64,000 bases of DNA from Pseudomonas reactans (GCF_013385825.1 NZ_JACAPG010000012.1:120298-184297), one strand, 5' to 3'. Positions 45,979-56,982 are shown, counted from the stretch's first letter. Notes: generated by a model not told the origin, from the letters alone. Program-made: numbers and translations.

Positions 45979-47229
45979 TTACAGCAAACTGATCGGGTAA
46001 CTGACGATCAACCGGTTCTCATCAAACTCATTGTTGCTGTAGTCGCGGCGCATGCTGGAGTTACGCAGGCGCACATTGAGGTTTTTGGCCACGCCGCTTT
46101 GCACGGTATAGCCCACTTCGGTTTCGCGGCCCCATTCCTTGCCGTCGGTGATGGTGCCGGTGTGCACGTTACTGCCACTGATGTAGCGGTTCATCAGGGT
46201 CAGGCCGGGCACGCCGAGGGCGGCGAAGTTGTAGTCGTGGCGCACCTGCCAGGATTTCTCCTGGGCATTGTCGTAGCTGCTGTTGTAACTGTCGTTGGCC
46301 AGGGTGCCGCCGCTGGTGCCGTTGACGCGCATCCACGCGCTGTTGCCGGTGAGTTTTTGCAGGCCCACATAGAAGGTGTTGCCGCCGTATTTGGCGGAGA
46401 ACAGGCCAGACCAGGTCTTGTTGTCCAGGTCGCCGGCGCGGGCGCTGCCGTCGTCCTTGCCGTAGAAGAAACCGAGGTTGGCGCCCAGAGTCCAGTCGCC
46501 GATAGGCTGGCTGTGGATCAGGTTGACGAACTGCTGGCTGTAGATGTCCTTGAGTTGGGCGTTCCACAGGCCGATCTGGGTGCGTTTGTCGTTGAACGCG
46601 TATTCGCCGCCCTGAAAGTTGAAGCGGTCGGAGGTGAACGCGGTTTTACCGAACATGGACATGTCCGTCATGCTGCTGTCATCGCGCGGGCTGTTGGCGC
46701 GGAACTGGCCGCCGTAGAGGGTCAGGCCGTCGATTTCTTTCGAGGTGATCTGCCCGCCACGCAGGGTTTGCGGCAGGGAGCGGCCATCGTCCGAGCGCAG
46801 GATCGGCAGCACCGGCATCCACTCGCCGACCTTCACTTCGGTCTTGGAAATGCGCGCCTTGAACGCCACGCCGAGACGTCCGAATTCATCCGCCGGGCGG
46901 CCATCACGGTCCAACGGCAACAGTTGAGTACCCCCGGTGCCGCGTCCGCCATCCAGTTTCAACGAATACAACCCCAGCACATCCACGCCAAACCCCACCG
47001 TGCCCTGGGTAAAGCCAGACTTGGCGTCGAGGATGAAACTCTGCGTCCACTCCTGCGCGCCGCCCTGGGCCTTGGTGGGGTTGGTGTAGTTGCGGTTGAA
47101 GAAGAAGTTGCGCAGGTTGAGGTTGGCGCTGGCGTCTTCGAGAAAGCCGTGTTCTTCAGCGACGACGGGCAGGGCGAGACTGGCGACAGCGGTTGCCAGC
47201 AAAAGCCGGCGCGGGTGGAAAGTGCTCAT
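45979..47229 (-). CDS. OprD-family outer-membrane porin
   Basis: A 416-residue beta-barrel channel. The ATG at 47229 opens a signal peptide (MSTFHPRRLLLATAVASLA) cleaved about residue 24 after VVA. The mature N-terminus (EEHGFLEDASANLNLRNFFFNRNYTN) is characteristic of OprD/OpdP channels, and the C-terminus ends in a Tyr/Leu-rich strand (RLIVSYPISLL). Substrate (basic amino acids, aromatic acids, other carboxylates) cannot be assigned. Proximity to the pca locus is a weak hint of aromatic acid uptake, as several OprD porins serve that purpose. Confidence 0.92.
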   Translation of the reverse strand: MSTFHPRRLLLATAVASLALPVVAEEHGFLEDASANLNLRNFFFNRNYTNPTKAQGGAQEWTQSFILDAKSGFTQGTVGFGVDVLGLYSLKLDGGRGTGGTQLLPLDRDGRPADEFGRLGVAFKARISKTEVKVGEWMPVLPILRSDDGRSLPQTLRGGQITSKEIDGLTLYGGQFRANSPRDDSSMTDMSMFGKTAFTSDRFNFQGGEYAFNDKRTQIGLWNAQLKDIYSQQFVNLIHSQPIGDWTLGANLGFFYGKDDGSARAGDLDNKTWSGLFSAKYGGNTFYVGLQKLTGNSAWMRVNGTSGGTLANDSYNSSYDNAQEKSWQVRHDYNFAALGVPGLTLMNRYISGSNVHTGTITDGKEWGRETEVGYTVQSGVAKNLNVRLRNSSMRRDYSNNEFDENRLIVSYPISLL

Positions 47230-47360
47230 GGTGTTTGACCTGTTGTTATTGGGTTTATGCAGGTGGCGGCCATGGTGCGGGGCGGTGCGGGGGCGATGAA
47301 AGTGGGGGGGAGCGGGTTGTGGGCGATGATCGAACGCAAGTTGGCGAACCCCAGAAAACA

Positions 47361-47386
47361 CAAAGCCCACCAAGAGGTGGGCTTTG
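47361..47386 (-). terminator. Terminator of the ttgABC operon
   Basis: An 11-base stem (CAAAGCCCACC / GGTGGGCTTTG) with an AAGA loop, 16 bases after the ttgC stop. On the minus strand it is followed by TGTTTTCT. The stem sequence is related to that of the braC terminator. Confidence 0.88.
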
Positions 47387-47401
47387 TTGATGCAGGTGCT
47401 A

Positions 47402-48859
47402 TCAGAACAACTTCAGCGCCGGTGCTTCTTCTTTCAACGGCTCGTTCTTCGCGGTCTGCTCGTTCCAGCCGCCGCCGAGGGCCTTGTACAGGTTGACCTC
47501 GCTGGTCAGCTGCGCCAGGCGATCGGTGATCAGCGATTGCTGGGCACTGAACAGTTGGCGCTGGGCATCGAGGAACGTCAGGTTGCTGTCGACACCAATG
47601 CGGTAGCGACGCTCGGCCAGTCGGTAGTAATCCTGGTTGGCCGCGACGAAGCCACGTTGGGCATCCAGTTGCTGCTTGTAGGTCTCACGTGCGGCGAGGC
47701 CGTCGGAGACTTCCTGGAAGCCGGTCTGGATGGCCTTCTCGTAGTTCGCCACGTTGATCTCTTTCTGGATCTTCGAGTAGTCCAGGCTGGCGCGCAGGCT
47801 GCCGGCGTTGAAGATCGGGATGTTGATCTGCGGGGCGAACGACCAGGTGCCCGAGCCGCCCTTGAACAAGCCGCCCAGGTTCGGGCTCGCGGTGCCGGCA
47901 CTGGCGGTCAGGGTGATGCTCGGGAAGAACGCAGCACGGGCCGCGCCGATGTTGGCGTTGGCGGCCTTGAGGTTGTACTCGGCCTGGACAATGTCGGGAC
48001 GACGTTGCAGCAGGTCGGACGGCAAGCCGGCCGGCACTTCGCTGAGCAGGTCATCCGACAGCGGCTTGCTGGCGATATTCGCCGGCAGGCCGGTGCCCAG
48101 CAGCAGGGTCAGGCTGTTTTCGTCCTGGGCCACCTGGCGGGTATAACGCGCCAGGGCGACCCGGGCGTTTTCCACCGAGGTGCGCGACTGGCTCAGGTCG
48201 AGGGCCGAGGCCACGCCGACTTCGTTGCTGCGCGAGGTGAGCTTGAAGCTCTGCTCGTAGGCATCCAGGGTGTCCTGGGTGAGCTTGAGCAGTTCCTTGT
48301 CGGCCTGCCAGGTCAGGTAGGCATTGGCCACGCTGGCCACCAGGCTGATCTGGGTACTGCGCCGTGCTTCTTCAGTGGCGAAGTACTTTTGCAGGGCTTC
48401 TTCACTCAGGCTGCGTACGCGACCAAACAGGTCCAGCTCATAGGAGCTGATCCCGAGACCGGCCGAGTATTGGCTGCTGATGGTCGATTCGCCGGTCTGC
48501 GACAGGCGGGCCGGTGTACGCGAACGGCTGCCGCTGCCCGTGGCCGACACGGCCGGGAACAGGTCGGCGCGCTGGATCTGGTACTGCGCGGCATAGGCGT
48601 CGATGTTCAGCGCCGCGACACGCAGGTCGCGGTTGTTCACCAGCGCGGTCTGGATCAGCTGTTGCAGGGCAGGGTCATGGAAAAACTGCTTCCAGCCCTG
48701 CTCGGCAGCGGCCTGGCTCGGCGCCTGGGCCGACGAATACGCCGGCCCCTGCGGGAACTGTGCGGCCACCGGCGCTTCGGGGCGCTGATAGTCAGGTATC
48801 AGCGAGCAGCCACTGAGCACGAATGCCGTGACGGCTAGGGAAAGTAGCGACTTGCTCAT
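47402..48859 (-). CDS. ttgC: Outer membrane efflux channel TtgC/EmhC (OprM-like)
   Basis: A 485-residue TolC-like lipoprotein (lipobox LSGC, Cys18) that forms the exit duct of the RND pump. The two structural repeats are visible, the first around [35 protein letters not shown] and the second around [27 protein letters not shown]. The C-terminal part ends in EAPALKLF. Its start overlaps the ttgB stop by four bases. Homologues are oprM of P. aeruginosa and emhC of P. fluorescens. Confidence 0.95.
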   Translation of the reverse strand: MSKSLLSLAVTAFVLSGCSLIPDYQRPEAPVAAQFPQGPAYSSAQAPSQAAAEQGWKQFFHDPALQQLIQTALVNNRDLRVAALNIDAYAAQYQIQRADLFPAVSATGSGSRSRTPARLSQTGESTISSQYSAGLGISSYELDLFGRVRSLSEEALQKYFATEEARRSTQISLVASVANAYLTWQADKELLKLTQDTLDAYEQSFKLTSRSNEVGVASALDLSQSRTSVENARVALARYTRQVAQDENSLTLLLGTGLPANIASKPLSDDLLSEVPAGLPSDLLQRRPDIVQAEYNLKAANANIGAARAAFFPSITLTASAGTASPNLGGLFKGGSGTWSFAPQINIPIFNAGSLRASLDYSKIQKEINVANYEKAIQTGFQEVSDGLAARETYKQQLDAQRGFVAANQDYYRLAERRYRIGVDSNLTFLDAQRQLFSAQQSLITDRLAQLTSEVNLYKALGGGWNEQTAKNEPLKEEAPALKLF

Positions 48860-51800
48860 TGGCCAGCCTCTTTAGGGGTTTCAGTTGTGTCAGTCTTTTT
48901 ACGTTCGCCAGCGGCGGATACGGTTGCGAAGAACAAAGGCACCCAGAATATCGCCAGCACAGTGGCCGTGATCATACCGCCGATTACACCGGTACCGATG
49001 GCGTGCTGGCTGCCTGAACCGGCGCCCGAGGAAATCGCCAGCGGCAGTACGCCGAGGATGAACGCCATGGAGGTCATGATGATCGGGCGCAGACGCATGC
49101 GGGACGCCTCGATGGCCGCCTCGACAATGCCTTTGCCCTGTTCGTGGAGCTCTTTGGCGAACTCCACGATCAGGATGGCGTTCTTCGCCGCCAGGCCCAC
49201 CGTCACCAACAGGCCCACCTGGAAGAACACGTCGTTGGACAGCCCGCGCATGCTGGTGGCGATCAACGCACCCACCACACCCAGCGGTACTACCAGCACC
49301 ACCGCGATCGGGATCGACCAGCTTTCGTACAGGGCCGCGAGGCACAGGAACACCACCAGCAGCGACAGGGCGTACAGCGCAGGTGCCTGGGAGCCGGACA
49401 GACGTTCTTCGTACGACAGGCCCGTCCAGGCATAACCTACGCCCGCCGGCAATTGCTTGGCGATACGCTCGACTTCGGCCATGGCGTCACCGGTACTGTA
49501 GCCCGGTGCCGGTGTACCTAGGATTTCCATCGCCGCTACACCGTTATACCGCGACAGCTTCGGCGAACCGTAGATCCACTTGCCCGAGGAAATGGCCGAC
49601 ATCGGCACCATCTTCCCGGAGTCGCTGCGCACGTACCATTTGTCCAGGTCTTCCGGTGACATCCGGCTAGCGGCTTCACCCTGCACGTACACCTTCTTCA
49701 CCCGACCACGGTCGATGAAGTCGTTGACGTAGCTGCCACCCAAGGCGATCGCCAGGGTCTGGTTGATGCTCGACAGCGTAATGCCCTGGGCGCTGGCCTT
49801 CTCGTCGTCGACGGTGAGCTCGTACTGCGGCTCGTCGTTCACGCCGTTGGGGCGTACACCTGCGAGGATCTTGCTTTGTGCAGCCATCCCCAGGAACTGG
49901 TTACGCGCTTCCATCAGTTTTTCGTGGCCGACACCGCCCTGGTCTTGCAGGAACACGTCGAAACCAGTGGCGTTACCCAACTCCAGAACCGAAGGCGGCA
50001 CGATGGCAAATACCATGGCGTCCTTGAAGGCCCCGAAGAAGTAACCCTGGGCACGCTTGGCCACTTCGAATACCGACTGGGAAGCGTCACGCTCATCCCA
50101 TGGCTTGAGCATAACGAACGCCAAGCCCGAACTCTGGCCGCGGCCAGCGAAGTTGAAGCCGTTTACGGTAAACACCGATTTCACGGCCTTGCCTTCGCCT
50201 GGCTCGCCTTCCTTGTCGTTGAGCAAGAAAGCGCGCATGTCGTCGACGACTTTTTGCGTACGTTCAGCCGAAGAACCGACCGGGGTTTGGACCTGTGCAA
50301 AGATCACACCCTGGTCTTCTTCCGGCAGGAACGCGCTAGGAATGCGTGTGAATAGCCAGATCATGCCGAGGACGATGACCAGGTACACAAAAAACGCCGG
50401 GAATTTGTGCTTGATCATGTTGCCGACGCCGCGCTCGTAGCTCAGTACGCCACGGTCGAAGGTGCGGTTGAACCAGCCGAAGAAACCACGCTTGGGTTGG
50501 CCGTGTTTCTCTGGGTCGATCGGCTTGAGCATGGTGGCGCACAAGGCCGGGGTGAAGATCAGGGCAACCAGTACCGACAACGCCATGGCCGAAACGATGG
50601 TGATGGAGAACTGTTTGTAGATCACACCGGTGGAGCCGCCGAAGAACGCCATCGGCAACAGTACCGCCGACAGTACCAAGGCAATACCCACCAGGGCGCC
50701 CTGGATCTGGCCCATGGACTTGACCGTCGCTTCTTTAGGCGACAAGTGTTCCTCGGCCATTACCCGCTCGACGTTTTCCACCACCACGATGGCATCGTCC
50801 ACCAGCAAACCGATGGCCAGGATCATGCCGAACATGGTCAGGGTGTTGATGGTGAAACCGAACGCCGCCAGGATCCCGAAGGTGCCCAGCAATACCACCG
50901 GTACCGTCATGGTGGTGATGATGGTGGCGCGGAAGTTCTGCAGGAACAGGAACATCACCAGGAATACCAGCACGATCGCTTCGACCAGGGTATGCACCAC
51001 ACCGGAGATCGATTCGGTCACCACAGGCGTGGTGTCATACGGCACCACCGCCTTCATGCCAGGCGGGAAGAACGGCTCCAGGGACGCCACGGTGGCACGG
51101 ATGGCCTTGGCGGTGTCCAGAGCGTTGGCGCCCGACGCGAGCTTGATCGCCATACCGGAAGCCGGCTTGCCGTTGAACTGTGCACTGATGCTGTAGTTCT
51201 GGCCGCCGAGTTCAATACGCGCGACGTCACGCAGGCGAACCTGCGAGCCGTCGGTGTTCACCTTCATAAGGATCTTGCCGAACTCTTCGGCGGTCTGCAG
51301 GCGGGTCTTGCCGATGATGGTCGCGTTCAGCTGGGTGCCGGGCAGGGCAGGCAGGCCGCCCAATTGACCGGTGGCCACCTGGACGTTCTGGGCCGAGATG
51401 GCGGTACTGACGTCGACCGGGGTCAACTGGTAGTTGTTCAGCTTGGCCGGATCCAGCCAGATACGCATGGCGTACTGCGAACCGAACACCTGGAAGTCAC
51501 CCACACCCGCAGTCCGCGAGATTGGATCCTGGATGTTGGACACGATGTAGTTGGACAAGTCGTCCTTGTTCATGCTGCCGTCTTCCGACACCAGCCCGAT
51601 CACCATCAGGAAGTTCTTCACCGACTTGGTCACGCGGATACCCTGCTGCTGCACTTCTTGCGGCAGCAGTGGGGTCGCCAGGTTCAGCTTGTTCTGCACC
51701 TGAACCTGGGCGATGTCCGGGTTGGTACCCTGGTTGAACGTCGCGGTGATGGTCATGCTGCCGTCGGAGTTACTGTCCGAGGCCACATAACGCAGGTTGT

Positions 51801-52017
51801 CGATACCGTTGAGCTGTTGCTCGATGACCTGCACCACGGTGTCCTGCACGGTTTGTGCGGACGCGCCTGGGTAGGTCACCTGGATGTCGATGGCGGTGGG
51901 CGCGATGGCCGGGTATTGGTTGATGGGCAACTTCAGGATCGACAGTGCCCCGACCAGCATGATCACCAGGGCAATTACCCAGGCGAAAATGGGACGGTCG
52001 ATAAAAAATTTCGACAT
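48856..52017 (-). CDS. ttgB: RND multidrug/solvent efflux transporter TtgB/EmhB (MexB-like)
   Basis: A 1053-residue HAE1-type inner-membrane pump, full length. The N-terminus [36 protein letters not shown] is typical. The proton-relay Asp pair lies in [18 protein letters not shown] in helix 4 and the partner Lys in helix 10 ([14 protein letters not shown]). It exports antibiotics, aromatic hydrocarbons and other hydrophobic compounds using proton motive force. It is three bases after ttgA. Confidence 0.97.
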   Translation of the reverse strand: MSKFFIDRPIFAWVIALVIMLVGALSILKLPINQYPAIAPTAIDIQVTYPGASAQTVQDTVVQVIEQQLNGIDNLRYVASDSNSDGSMTITATFNQGTNPDIAQVQVQNKLNLATPLLPQEVQQQGIRVTKSVKNFLMVIGLVSEDGSMNKDDLSNYIVSNIQDPISRTAGVGDFQVFGSQYAMRIWLDPAKLNNYQLTPVDVSTAISAQNVQVATGQLGGLPALPGTQLNATIIGKTRLQTAEEFGKILMKVNTDGSQVRLRDVARIELGGQNYSISAQFNGKPASGMAIKLASGANALDTAKAIRATVASLEPFFPPGMKAVVPYDTTPVVTESISGVVHTLVEAIVLVFLVMFLFLQNFRATIITTMTVPVVLLGTFGILAAFGFTINTLTMFGMILAIGLLVDDAIVVVENVERVMAEEHLSPKEATVKSMGQIQGALVGIALVLSAVLLPMAFFGGSTGVIYKQFSITIVSAMALSVLVALIFTPALCATMLKPIDPEKHGQPKRGFFGWFNRTFDRGVLSYERGVGNMIKHKFPAFFVYLVIVLGMIWLFTRIPSAFLPEEDQGVIFAQVQTPVGSSAERTQKVVDDMRAFLLNDKEGEPGEGKAVKSVFTVNGFNFAGRGQSSGLAFVMLKPWDERDASQSVFEVAKRAQGYFFGAFKDAMVFAIVPPSVLELGNATGFDVFLQDQGGVGHEKLMEARNQFLGMAAQSKILAGVRPNGVNDEPQYELTVDDEKASAQGITLSSINQTLAIALGGSYVNDFIDRGRVKKVYVQGEAASRMSPEDLDKWYVRSDSGKMVPMSAISSGKWIYGSPKLSRYNGVAAMEILGTPAPGYSTGDAMAEVERIAKQLPAGVGYAWTGLSYEERLSGSQAPALYALSLLVVFLCLAALYESWSIPIAVVLVVPLGVVGALIATSMRGLSNDVFFQVGLLVTVGLAAKNAILIVEFAKELHEQGKGIVEAAIEASRMRLRPIIMTSMAFILGVLPLAISSGAGSGSQHAIGTGVIGGMITATVLAIFWVPLFFATVSAAGERKKTDTTETPKEAGQ

Positions 52018-52020
52018 GGG

Positions 52021-53169
52021 TTACTCCCCCTGGCCAGCAGCGGCAGCAGGAGCTGGAGCAGAACCGGCAGGCTTGGCGTTGTCGGCGTCCTTGACCTTGA
52101 CTTCGATGCCCGGCTTGATGAATTGCAGGCCTTCGGTGATCACGCGGTCACCGGCATTCAAGCCTTTTTCCACCAGCCAGTAGGCGCCGGCCGTGCGGTT
52201 GGCCACCAGTTGACGCTGTTCGACCTTGTTGTCCTTGTTCACCACCATGGCGGTCGGGATACCTTTGATATCGCGGGTCACGCCTTGTTGGGGTGCCAGG
52301 ATGGCTTTGCTGTTCACGCCGGCTTGCAGTTGGGCGTGTACGAACATGCCGGGCAGCAGGGTGTGGTCAGGGTTGGGGAACACGGCGCGCAGGGTTACGG
52401 AACCGGTGGTCTGGTCAACCGACACTTCGGAGAATTCCAGTTTGCCGTCCTGGCCGTAGGCGCTACCGTCTTCCAGGGTCAACTTGACCTTGGCGGCGTT
52501 GGCGCCGGCTTTTTCCAGTTGGCCGCTTTCCAGGTCGCGGCGCAGTTTCAGCATCTCAGCCGAAGACTGCGTGACGTCGACGTAGATCGGGTCCAGTTGC
52601 TGGATCACGGCCATGGCATCGGTCTGGCCATTGCTGACCAGCGCGCCTTCGGTCACCGAAGAACGGCCGATACGCCCGGAGATCGGCGCGAACACCTTGG
52701 TGTAACGCACGTTGATCTGGGCCGTTTGAACGTTTGCTTCCGCAGTCATGCGGTTGGCAACGGCGGTGTCGTATTCCTGGCGGCTGACGGCTTGTTCATC
52801 GACCAACTGCTTGTAGCGGTCGGAGATGGACTTGGTCTGGGTCAGGCTGGCCTGTGCGCTTTTCAGGGTGGCGTCATACACCGACGGGTCGATCTGGTAG
52901 AGCTGTTGCCCTTCCTTCACGTCGCCGCCTTCCTTGAACAGGCGCTTGAGAATGATGCCGTTGACCTGTGGGCGAACTTCCGCGATGCGGTAGGCGGTGG
53001 TGCGGCCTGGCAGCTCGGACGTCAGGGTATAGGCTTGCGGTTGAATGGTGACCACGCCGACCTGAGGGGTTTGAGCGGGCGGAGCCGCTTCTTCCTTTTT
53101 ACATCCGCTGAGCAGCGATGCCAGGGCGACGGCAGTGACCAGAGCGGTAACAGCTGGCTTAAGTTGCAT
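52021..53169 (-). CDS. ttgA: RND periplasmic adaptor TtgA/EmhA (MexA-like)
   Basis: A 382-residue lipoprotein adaptor. The ATG at 53169 opens MQLKPAVTALVTAVALASLLSGC (lipidation at Cys23), whereas the reading from 53229 starts in the operator region. The hairpin and lipoyl halves are visible (PQVNGIILKRLFKEGGDVKEGQQLYQIDP and IRYTKVFAPISGRIGRSSVTEGA-type), as in MexA. The C-terminal tail is Ala/Pro-rich. It bridges TtgB and TtgC. It is the first gene of ttgABC and its promoter overlaps the TtgR operator. Confidence 0.95.
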   Translation of the reverse strand: MQLKPAVTALVTAVALASLLSGCKKEEAAPPAQTPQVGVVTIQPQAYTLTSELPGRTTAYRIAEVRPQVNGIILKRLFKEGGDVKEGQQLYQIDPSVYDATLKSAQASLTQTKSISDRYKQLVDEQAVSRQEYDTAVANRMTAEANVQTAQINVRYTKVFAPISGRIGRSSVTEGALVSNGQTDAMAVIQQLDPIYVDVTQSSAEMLKLRRDLESGQLEKAGANAAKVKLTLEDGSAYGQDGKLEFSEVSVDQTTGSVTLRAVFPNPDHTLLPGMFVHAQLQAGVNSKAILAPQQGVTRDIKGIPTAMVVNKDNKVEQRQLVANRTAGAYWLVEKGLNAGDRVITEGLQFIKPGIEVKVKDADNAKPAGSAPAPAAAAGQGE

Positions 53170-53258
53170 GAAGATCCTCGGGTCAGGCGCGCAGAGTGCG
53201 CACAAGAAGTGTGGAAGGGTAAAAAACAAGCACTGACTGGATAAGTAGCTTGCTACGC

Positions 53259-53288
53259 AATATACTTACGTTCATGGTTGTTTGTAAA
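53259..53288 (-). promoter_or_regulatory. ttgA promoter with overlapping TtgR/EmhR operator
   Basis: On the minus strand, TTTACA (53288-53283) and TATATT (53264-53259) are 18 bases apart as -35 and -10. The whole block carries the palindromic TtgR operator, with AAACAACCATGAACGTAAG in the middle; it is nearly identical to the P. putida ttgABC operator. Predicted result: TtgR represses ttgA and the effectors release it. Confidence 0.88.
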
Positions 53289-53455
53289 CTCTTGACAGGC
53301 TGCGCGGAATGTTGACAAAGCAACGCCCAAAGCCTCGATTTCACTACGTTCGGCACCCATGACGGTGTCGTCCCACAAATATTCGGATGATCGTTACCGA
53401 CGGTTAATTCTGCGTTAACGATAGTCTCAGATGTCCTGATTGAGGTTGTACTGCC

Positions 53456-54088
53456 ATGGTTCGTCGCACCAAAGAAGAAGCTCAGGAAACGCGCAGCCAG
53501 ATTCTTCAAGCCGCCGAGCAAGCCTTCTATGAGCGCGGCGTCGCGCGGACCACGCTGGCGGACATCGCCGCGCTGGCCGGTGTGACGCGGGGTGCCATCT
53601 ACTGGCATTTCAGTAACAAATCCGATTTGCTCCAGGCGTTGCTCGACACGCTGCATGAGCCGCTGGACGAGTTGGCCAGGGCGAGTGAAAGCGAGGATGA
53701 ACTCGACCCGCTGGGCTGCATGCGCAAGCTGTTGATTCATTTGTTTCATCAAGTGGCCCTGGACCCGAAAACCCGGCGCATCAACGAGATCTTGTTCCAT
53801 AAGTGCGAATTCACCGATGAAATGTGCGATATGCGTCGCCAACGTCAGACCCATAGCCTGGAGTGCAACCTGCGCATCGGCCTGACCTTGCGTAACGCGG
53901 TCCATCGCGGGCAACTGCCGGAAAACCTCGACACCACCCGTGGCGCGGTGTGCATCCACGCCTACATCAACGGGCTGATCGGCCAGTGGCTGCTGGTTCC
54001 CGACAGCTTCCAACTGCATCAGGAAGCCGAACGCTGGGTGGATGCCGGGCTGGACATGCTGCGCTGGAGCCCCAGCCTGCGCAATTGA
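53456..54088 (+). CDS. ttgR: TetR-family efflux repressor TtgR/EmhR
   Basis: A 210-residue TetR regulator, exactly the length of P. putida TtgR and with near-identical N-terminus ([20 protein letters not shown]) and HTH ([24 protein letters not shown]). The C-terminal drug-binding domain keeps [16 protein letters not shown]. It is divergent from ttgABC with the operator in the 286-base gap, so it probably represses both. It could equally be called emhR. A terminator-like hairpin lies about 185 bases after the stop. Confidence 0.94.
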   Translation: MVRRTKEEAQETRSQILQAAEQAFYERGVARTTLADIAALAGVTRGAIYWHFSNKSDLLQALLDTLHEPLDELARASESEDELDPLGCMRKLLIHLFHQVALDPKTRRINEILFHKCEFTDEMCDMRRQRQTHSLECNLRIGLTLRNAVHRGQLPENLDTTRGAVCIHAYINGLIGQWLLVPDSFQLHQEAERWVDAGLDMLRWSPSLRN

Positions 54089-54271
54089 GACAAAATGCGT
54101 AATTGCATCAGGTTGTGTCAACAGTAAAGCCCAAGGACAGTCAATCGTCCTTCCGCCTGATCGGTGGGGTGACTTTATATACGGGCTGGCGGGCGGTTGA
54201 TAGGTAGCCGCCTAAGTATTTTGTAGCGATTTTGTTGCAGGGCTGTGAAGGAATGTTACCCAGCGTCCATG

Positions 54272-54305
54272 AAAAAGCCCCGGTTCCTGCGAACCGGGGC
54301 TTTTT
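54272..54305. terminator. Bidirectional terminator between ttgR and xenB
   Basis: A 15-base stem (AAAAAGCCCCGGTTC / GAACCGGGGCTTTTT) with a CTGC loop and A/T ends on both sides. It ends the xenB operon (stop at 54323) and can stop ttgR transcripts. Confidence 0.93.
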
Positions 54306-54322
54306 CGTTTCAGCTTTTTACA

Positions 54323-55378
54323 TCACAGCGCCAGGGTCGGGTAGTCGATGTAGCCGACTGGGCCTTTGCTATAGAACGTATCCGGGCGTGCTTCATTCAA
54401 CGGCGCGTCAGCCTTCAAGCGAGCCGGCAGGTCCGGGTTGGCAATGAACGGCACACCCCAGGCCACGGCATCGGCTTTGCCTTCGGCCAGCCAGGCGTTG
54501 GCGCTGTCCTTGGTGAAGCGTTCGTTGGCGATGTACACGCCGCCGAAAGCCTTCTTGAGTTGTGGACCGAGGCTGTCGCCAGCTTCTTTCTCACGGGAGC
54601 AGATGAAGGCGATACCACGCTTGCCCAGTTCGCTGGCGACGTAGGTGAAGGTTTCCGCCAGGTTGTCGTCGCCCATGTCATGGGAGTCGGCGCGTGGTGC
54701 CAGGTGCACACCCACACGGCCAGCGCCCCAGACTTCGATGGCTGCGTCAGTCACTTCCAGCAGCAGGCGTGCACGATTTTCCAGGGAGCCGCCGTACTGG
54801 TCGGTGCGCTTGTTGGTGCTGCTCTGCAGGAACTGGTCGAGCAGGTAACCGTTGGCGCCGTGGATCTCCACGCCGTCGAAACCGGCGGCCTTGGCATTCT
54901 CGGCACCGGTGCGGTAGGCGTCGACGATGTCGGCGATTTCAGCGGTTTCCAGGGCGCGCGGCGTCGGATAGTCGGCCAATGGGCGCACCAGGCTGACGTG
55001 GCCTTTAGGCTGGATCGCACTCGGGGCGACCGGGCTTTCGCCATTCAGGTACGACTCATGGGAAATACGCCCCACGTGCCACAGTTGCAGGAAGATCTTG
55101 CCGCCCGCGCCGTGGATCGCCTTGGTGACGTTGGCCCAGCCGCGCACCTGGTCGTTGGACCAGATGCCCGGCGTGTCCGGGTAGCCCACGCCCAGTGGCG
55201 TCACGGACGTGGCTTCGCTGAGGATCAGCCCGGCGGAGGCACGTTGCACGTAGTACTCGGCCATCAGCGCGTTGGGCACGCGACCGGCGTCGGCACGGCA
55301 GCGGGTCAGCGGCGCCATGATGATGCGGTTCGACAGTTCCAGGTCGCCCAGTTTGATTGGATCGAAAATAGTCGTCAT
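54323..55378 (-). CDS. xenB: Xenobiotic/alkene reductase XenB (old yellow enzyme family)
   Basis: A 351-residue FMN-containing reductase. MTTIFDPIKLGDLELSNRIIMAPLTRCRAD and the flavin/active site segments (EIHGANGYLLDQFLQSSTNKRTDQYGGSLENRARLLLEV) resemble P. fluorescens XenB almost throughout. This type reduces activated alkenes and nitroaromatic or nitrate esters with NADPH. It is the third gene of arsR-MFS-xenB, 48 bases after the MFS stop, and its transcript ends at a strong terminator. Confidence 0.94.
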   Translation of the reverse strand: MTTIFDPIKLGDLELSNRIIMAPLTRCRADAGRVPNALMAEYYVQRASAGLILSEATSVTPLGVGYPDTPGIWSNDQVRGWANVTKAIHGAGGKIFLQLWHVGRISHESYLNGESPVAPSAIQPKGHVSLVRPLADYPTPRALETAEIADIVDAYRTGAENAKAAGFDGVEIHGANGYLLDQFLQSSTNKRTDQYGGSLENRARLLLEVTDAAIEVWGAGRVGVHLAPRADSHDMGDDNLAETFTYVASELGKRGIAFICSREKEAGDSLGPQLKKAFGGVYIANERFTKDSANAWLAEGKADAVAWGVPFIANPDLPARLKADAPLNEARPDTFYSKGPVGYIDYPTLAL

Positions 55379-55426
55379 GGGGAAAGCACCTTTGTCTTTT
55401 AAGTGGATCAGTGTCTTTGAAGTGGG

Positions 55427-56593
55427 TCAGTTGGTCGCGGGGGCCAGGTCGGCATTGCCGCTCTGACGGAAAGTAATCAGGGTCACCAACAGCGCGAGGA
55501 TCGCCAGGGCTGCTGCGGCCAAGGGCACGCTGGTCAGGCCGAAACCGTGGGCAATCACACTGCCGCCCACCCACGCGCCGAGGGCGTTGCCGATGTTGAA
55601 CGCGCCGATGTTCAGGGTGGACACCAGGTTCGGTGCGGCCTTGCCGAAGGTCACCACGTTGATCTGCAAGGCAGGCACGGCGGCGAACGACGCGGTGGCC
55701 CACAGGAACAGGGTGATTTCGGTCGGGATCACGGCGACGCTGGTCCAGGTCAGTGCCGTGGAGACCACCGCCATGCTGATGAACACGCCGATCAGGGTGG
55801 CCGCCAGGCGTTTGTCGGCCAGCTTGCCGCCAATGATGTTGCCCACGGTGAGGCCCAGGCCGATCAGCAACAGCGTCCAGGTCACGCCTTTGGGCGACAC
55901 GCCGGTGACATCGCCCAGCAGCGGCGCGACGTAGGTGAAGAGGGTGAACATGGACGCGGCAAACAGTGCGGTCATGCTCAACGACAGCCAGATGCCGGCG
56001 CCCTTGAGGGCGGCCAGTTCGGCACGCATGTCGAGTTTCTCTTCATCACGCTTGGCCGGCAGGAAGCGGATCAGGCCGATCAACGCCACCACACCAATCA
56101 CTGTCACCGCCCAGAAGGTCGAGCGCCAGCCGGCTTCCTGGCCCAGTGCCGTACCCAGCGGCACGCCGAGCACATTGGCCAGGGTCAGACCGGTGAACAT
56201 CAAGGCCACGGCCGAAGCCCGTTTGTTGGCCGGCACCAGGTTGGCCGCTACCACTGAACCAATCCCGAAGAATGCCCCGTGGCACAGCGCGGTGACGACA
56301 CGGGCAAACATCAGCACGTTGTAGTCACTGGCCAGGGCGCAGAGCAGGTTGCCGATAATGAAGATGCCCATCAACGCTACCAGCGCCGCTTTGCGTGGCA
56401 GCTTGGCGGTGGCCAGTGCCATGAACGGCGCACCGATAGCCACGCCCAGGGCGTAGCCGGTCACCAGCCAACCGGCGCCGGGAATCGACACGCCCAGGTC
56501 CGTCGCCACATCGGGCAACAAGCCCATGATGACGAACTCGGTGGTGCCGATGGCGAAGGCGCTGAGGGCCAGTATGAGTAGCGAGAGGGGCAT
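55427..56593 (-). CDS. MFS exporter, DHA1 family
   Basis: A 388-residue 12-helix transporter. ILALSAFAIGTTEFVIMGLLPDVATDLGVSI is the opening of the AraJ/YdhP-like drug:H+ antiporter branch, and AHxxFFGIGSVVAANLVPANKRASAVALMFTGLTLANVLGVPLG holds motif C-like residues. Its substrate may be a compound also handled by the XenB gene downstream. It follows the ArsR gene by 13 bases and shares its regulation. Confidence 0.88.
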   Translation of the reverse strand: MPLSLLILALSAFAIGTTEFVIMGLLPDVATDLGVSIPGAGWLVTGYALGVAIGAPFMALATAKLPRKAALVALMGIFIIGNLLCALASDYNVLMFARVVTALCHGAFFGIGSVVAANLVPANKRASAVALMFTGLTLANVLGVPLGTALGQEAGWRSTFWAVTVIGVVALIGLIRFLPAKRDEEKLDMRAELAALKGAGIWLSLSMTALFAASMFTLFTYVAPLLGDVTGVSPKGVTWTLLLIGLGLTVGNIIGGKLADKRLAATLIGVFISMAVVSTALTWTSVAVIPTEITLFLWATASFAAVPALQINVVTFGKAAPNLVSTLNIGAFNIGNALGAWVGGSVIAHGFGLTSVPLAAAALAILALLVTLITFRQSGNADLAPATN

Positions 56594-56606
56594 TAGGGTT
56601 TCCTTG

Positions 56607-56933
56607 TTACAACGCGGCGCTGTCGTGCGCGCTGAGTTCGGTGGTGAGCGCCGCGAGGAAGGCCTGGATGGTGTCCTCGTTGCGTTTGAAAAAGTGCCAC
56701 TGGCCCGCCTTCTGGCTGCTGATCAACCCGGCGCGTTGCAGGGTGGCCAGGTGGGCCGACACGGTCGACTGGGACAAGCCGCAGCGCTGGTCGATCTGCC
56801 CGGCGCAGATGCCGTATTCGTGGTTGTGCAGTTGTTCGGGGAATTGCACTTTCGGGTCTTTCAGCCAGGTGAGGATGTCTCGTCGTACTGGGTGCGCCAG
56901 GGCTTTTATTATTTCGTCGAGGTCGATGGACAT
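56607..56933 (-). CDS. ArsR-family transcriptional regulator
   Basis: A 108-residue winged-helix repressor (IIKALAHPVRRDILTWLKDP, helix-turn-helix CGLSQSTVSAHLATLQRAGLI, wing SSQKAGQWHFFKRNE). The metal-binding ELCVCDL-type motif is missing. Two cysteines, Cys43 (GICAG) and Cys51 (QRCGLS), flank the DNA-reading helix and could sense electrophiles or oxidants; this is inference. First gene of the operon with the MFS exporter and xenB. A palindrome lies about 50 bases upstream. Confidence 0.9.
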   Translation of the reverse strand: MSIDLDEIIKALAHPVRRDILTWLKDPKVQFPEQLHNHEYGICAGQIDQRCGLSQSTVSAHLATLQRAGLISSQKAGQWHFFKRNEDTIQAFLAALTTELSAHDSAAL

Positions 56934-56982
56934 GGCAGGTGCTCGGTGTCGTACAGCGTTATATCGCGATGAGGCGAACTTT

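Noticed and set aside
50407..53244. Long plus-strand reading frame of 945 codons over ttgA/ttgB
   Set aside because: It is antisense to strongly supported RND genes, is rich in His/Arg/Gln runs, and has no domain. It is a high-GC shadow.
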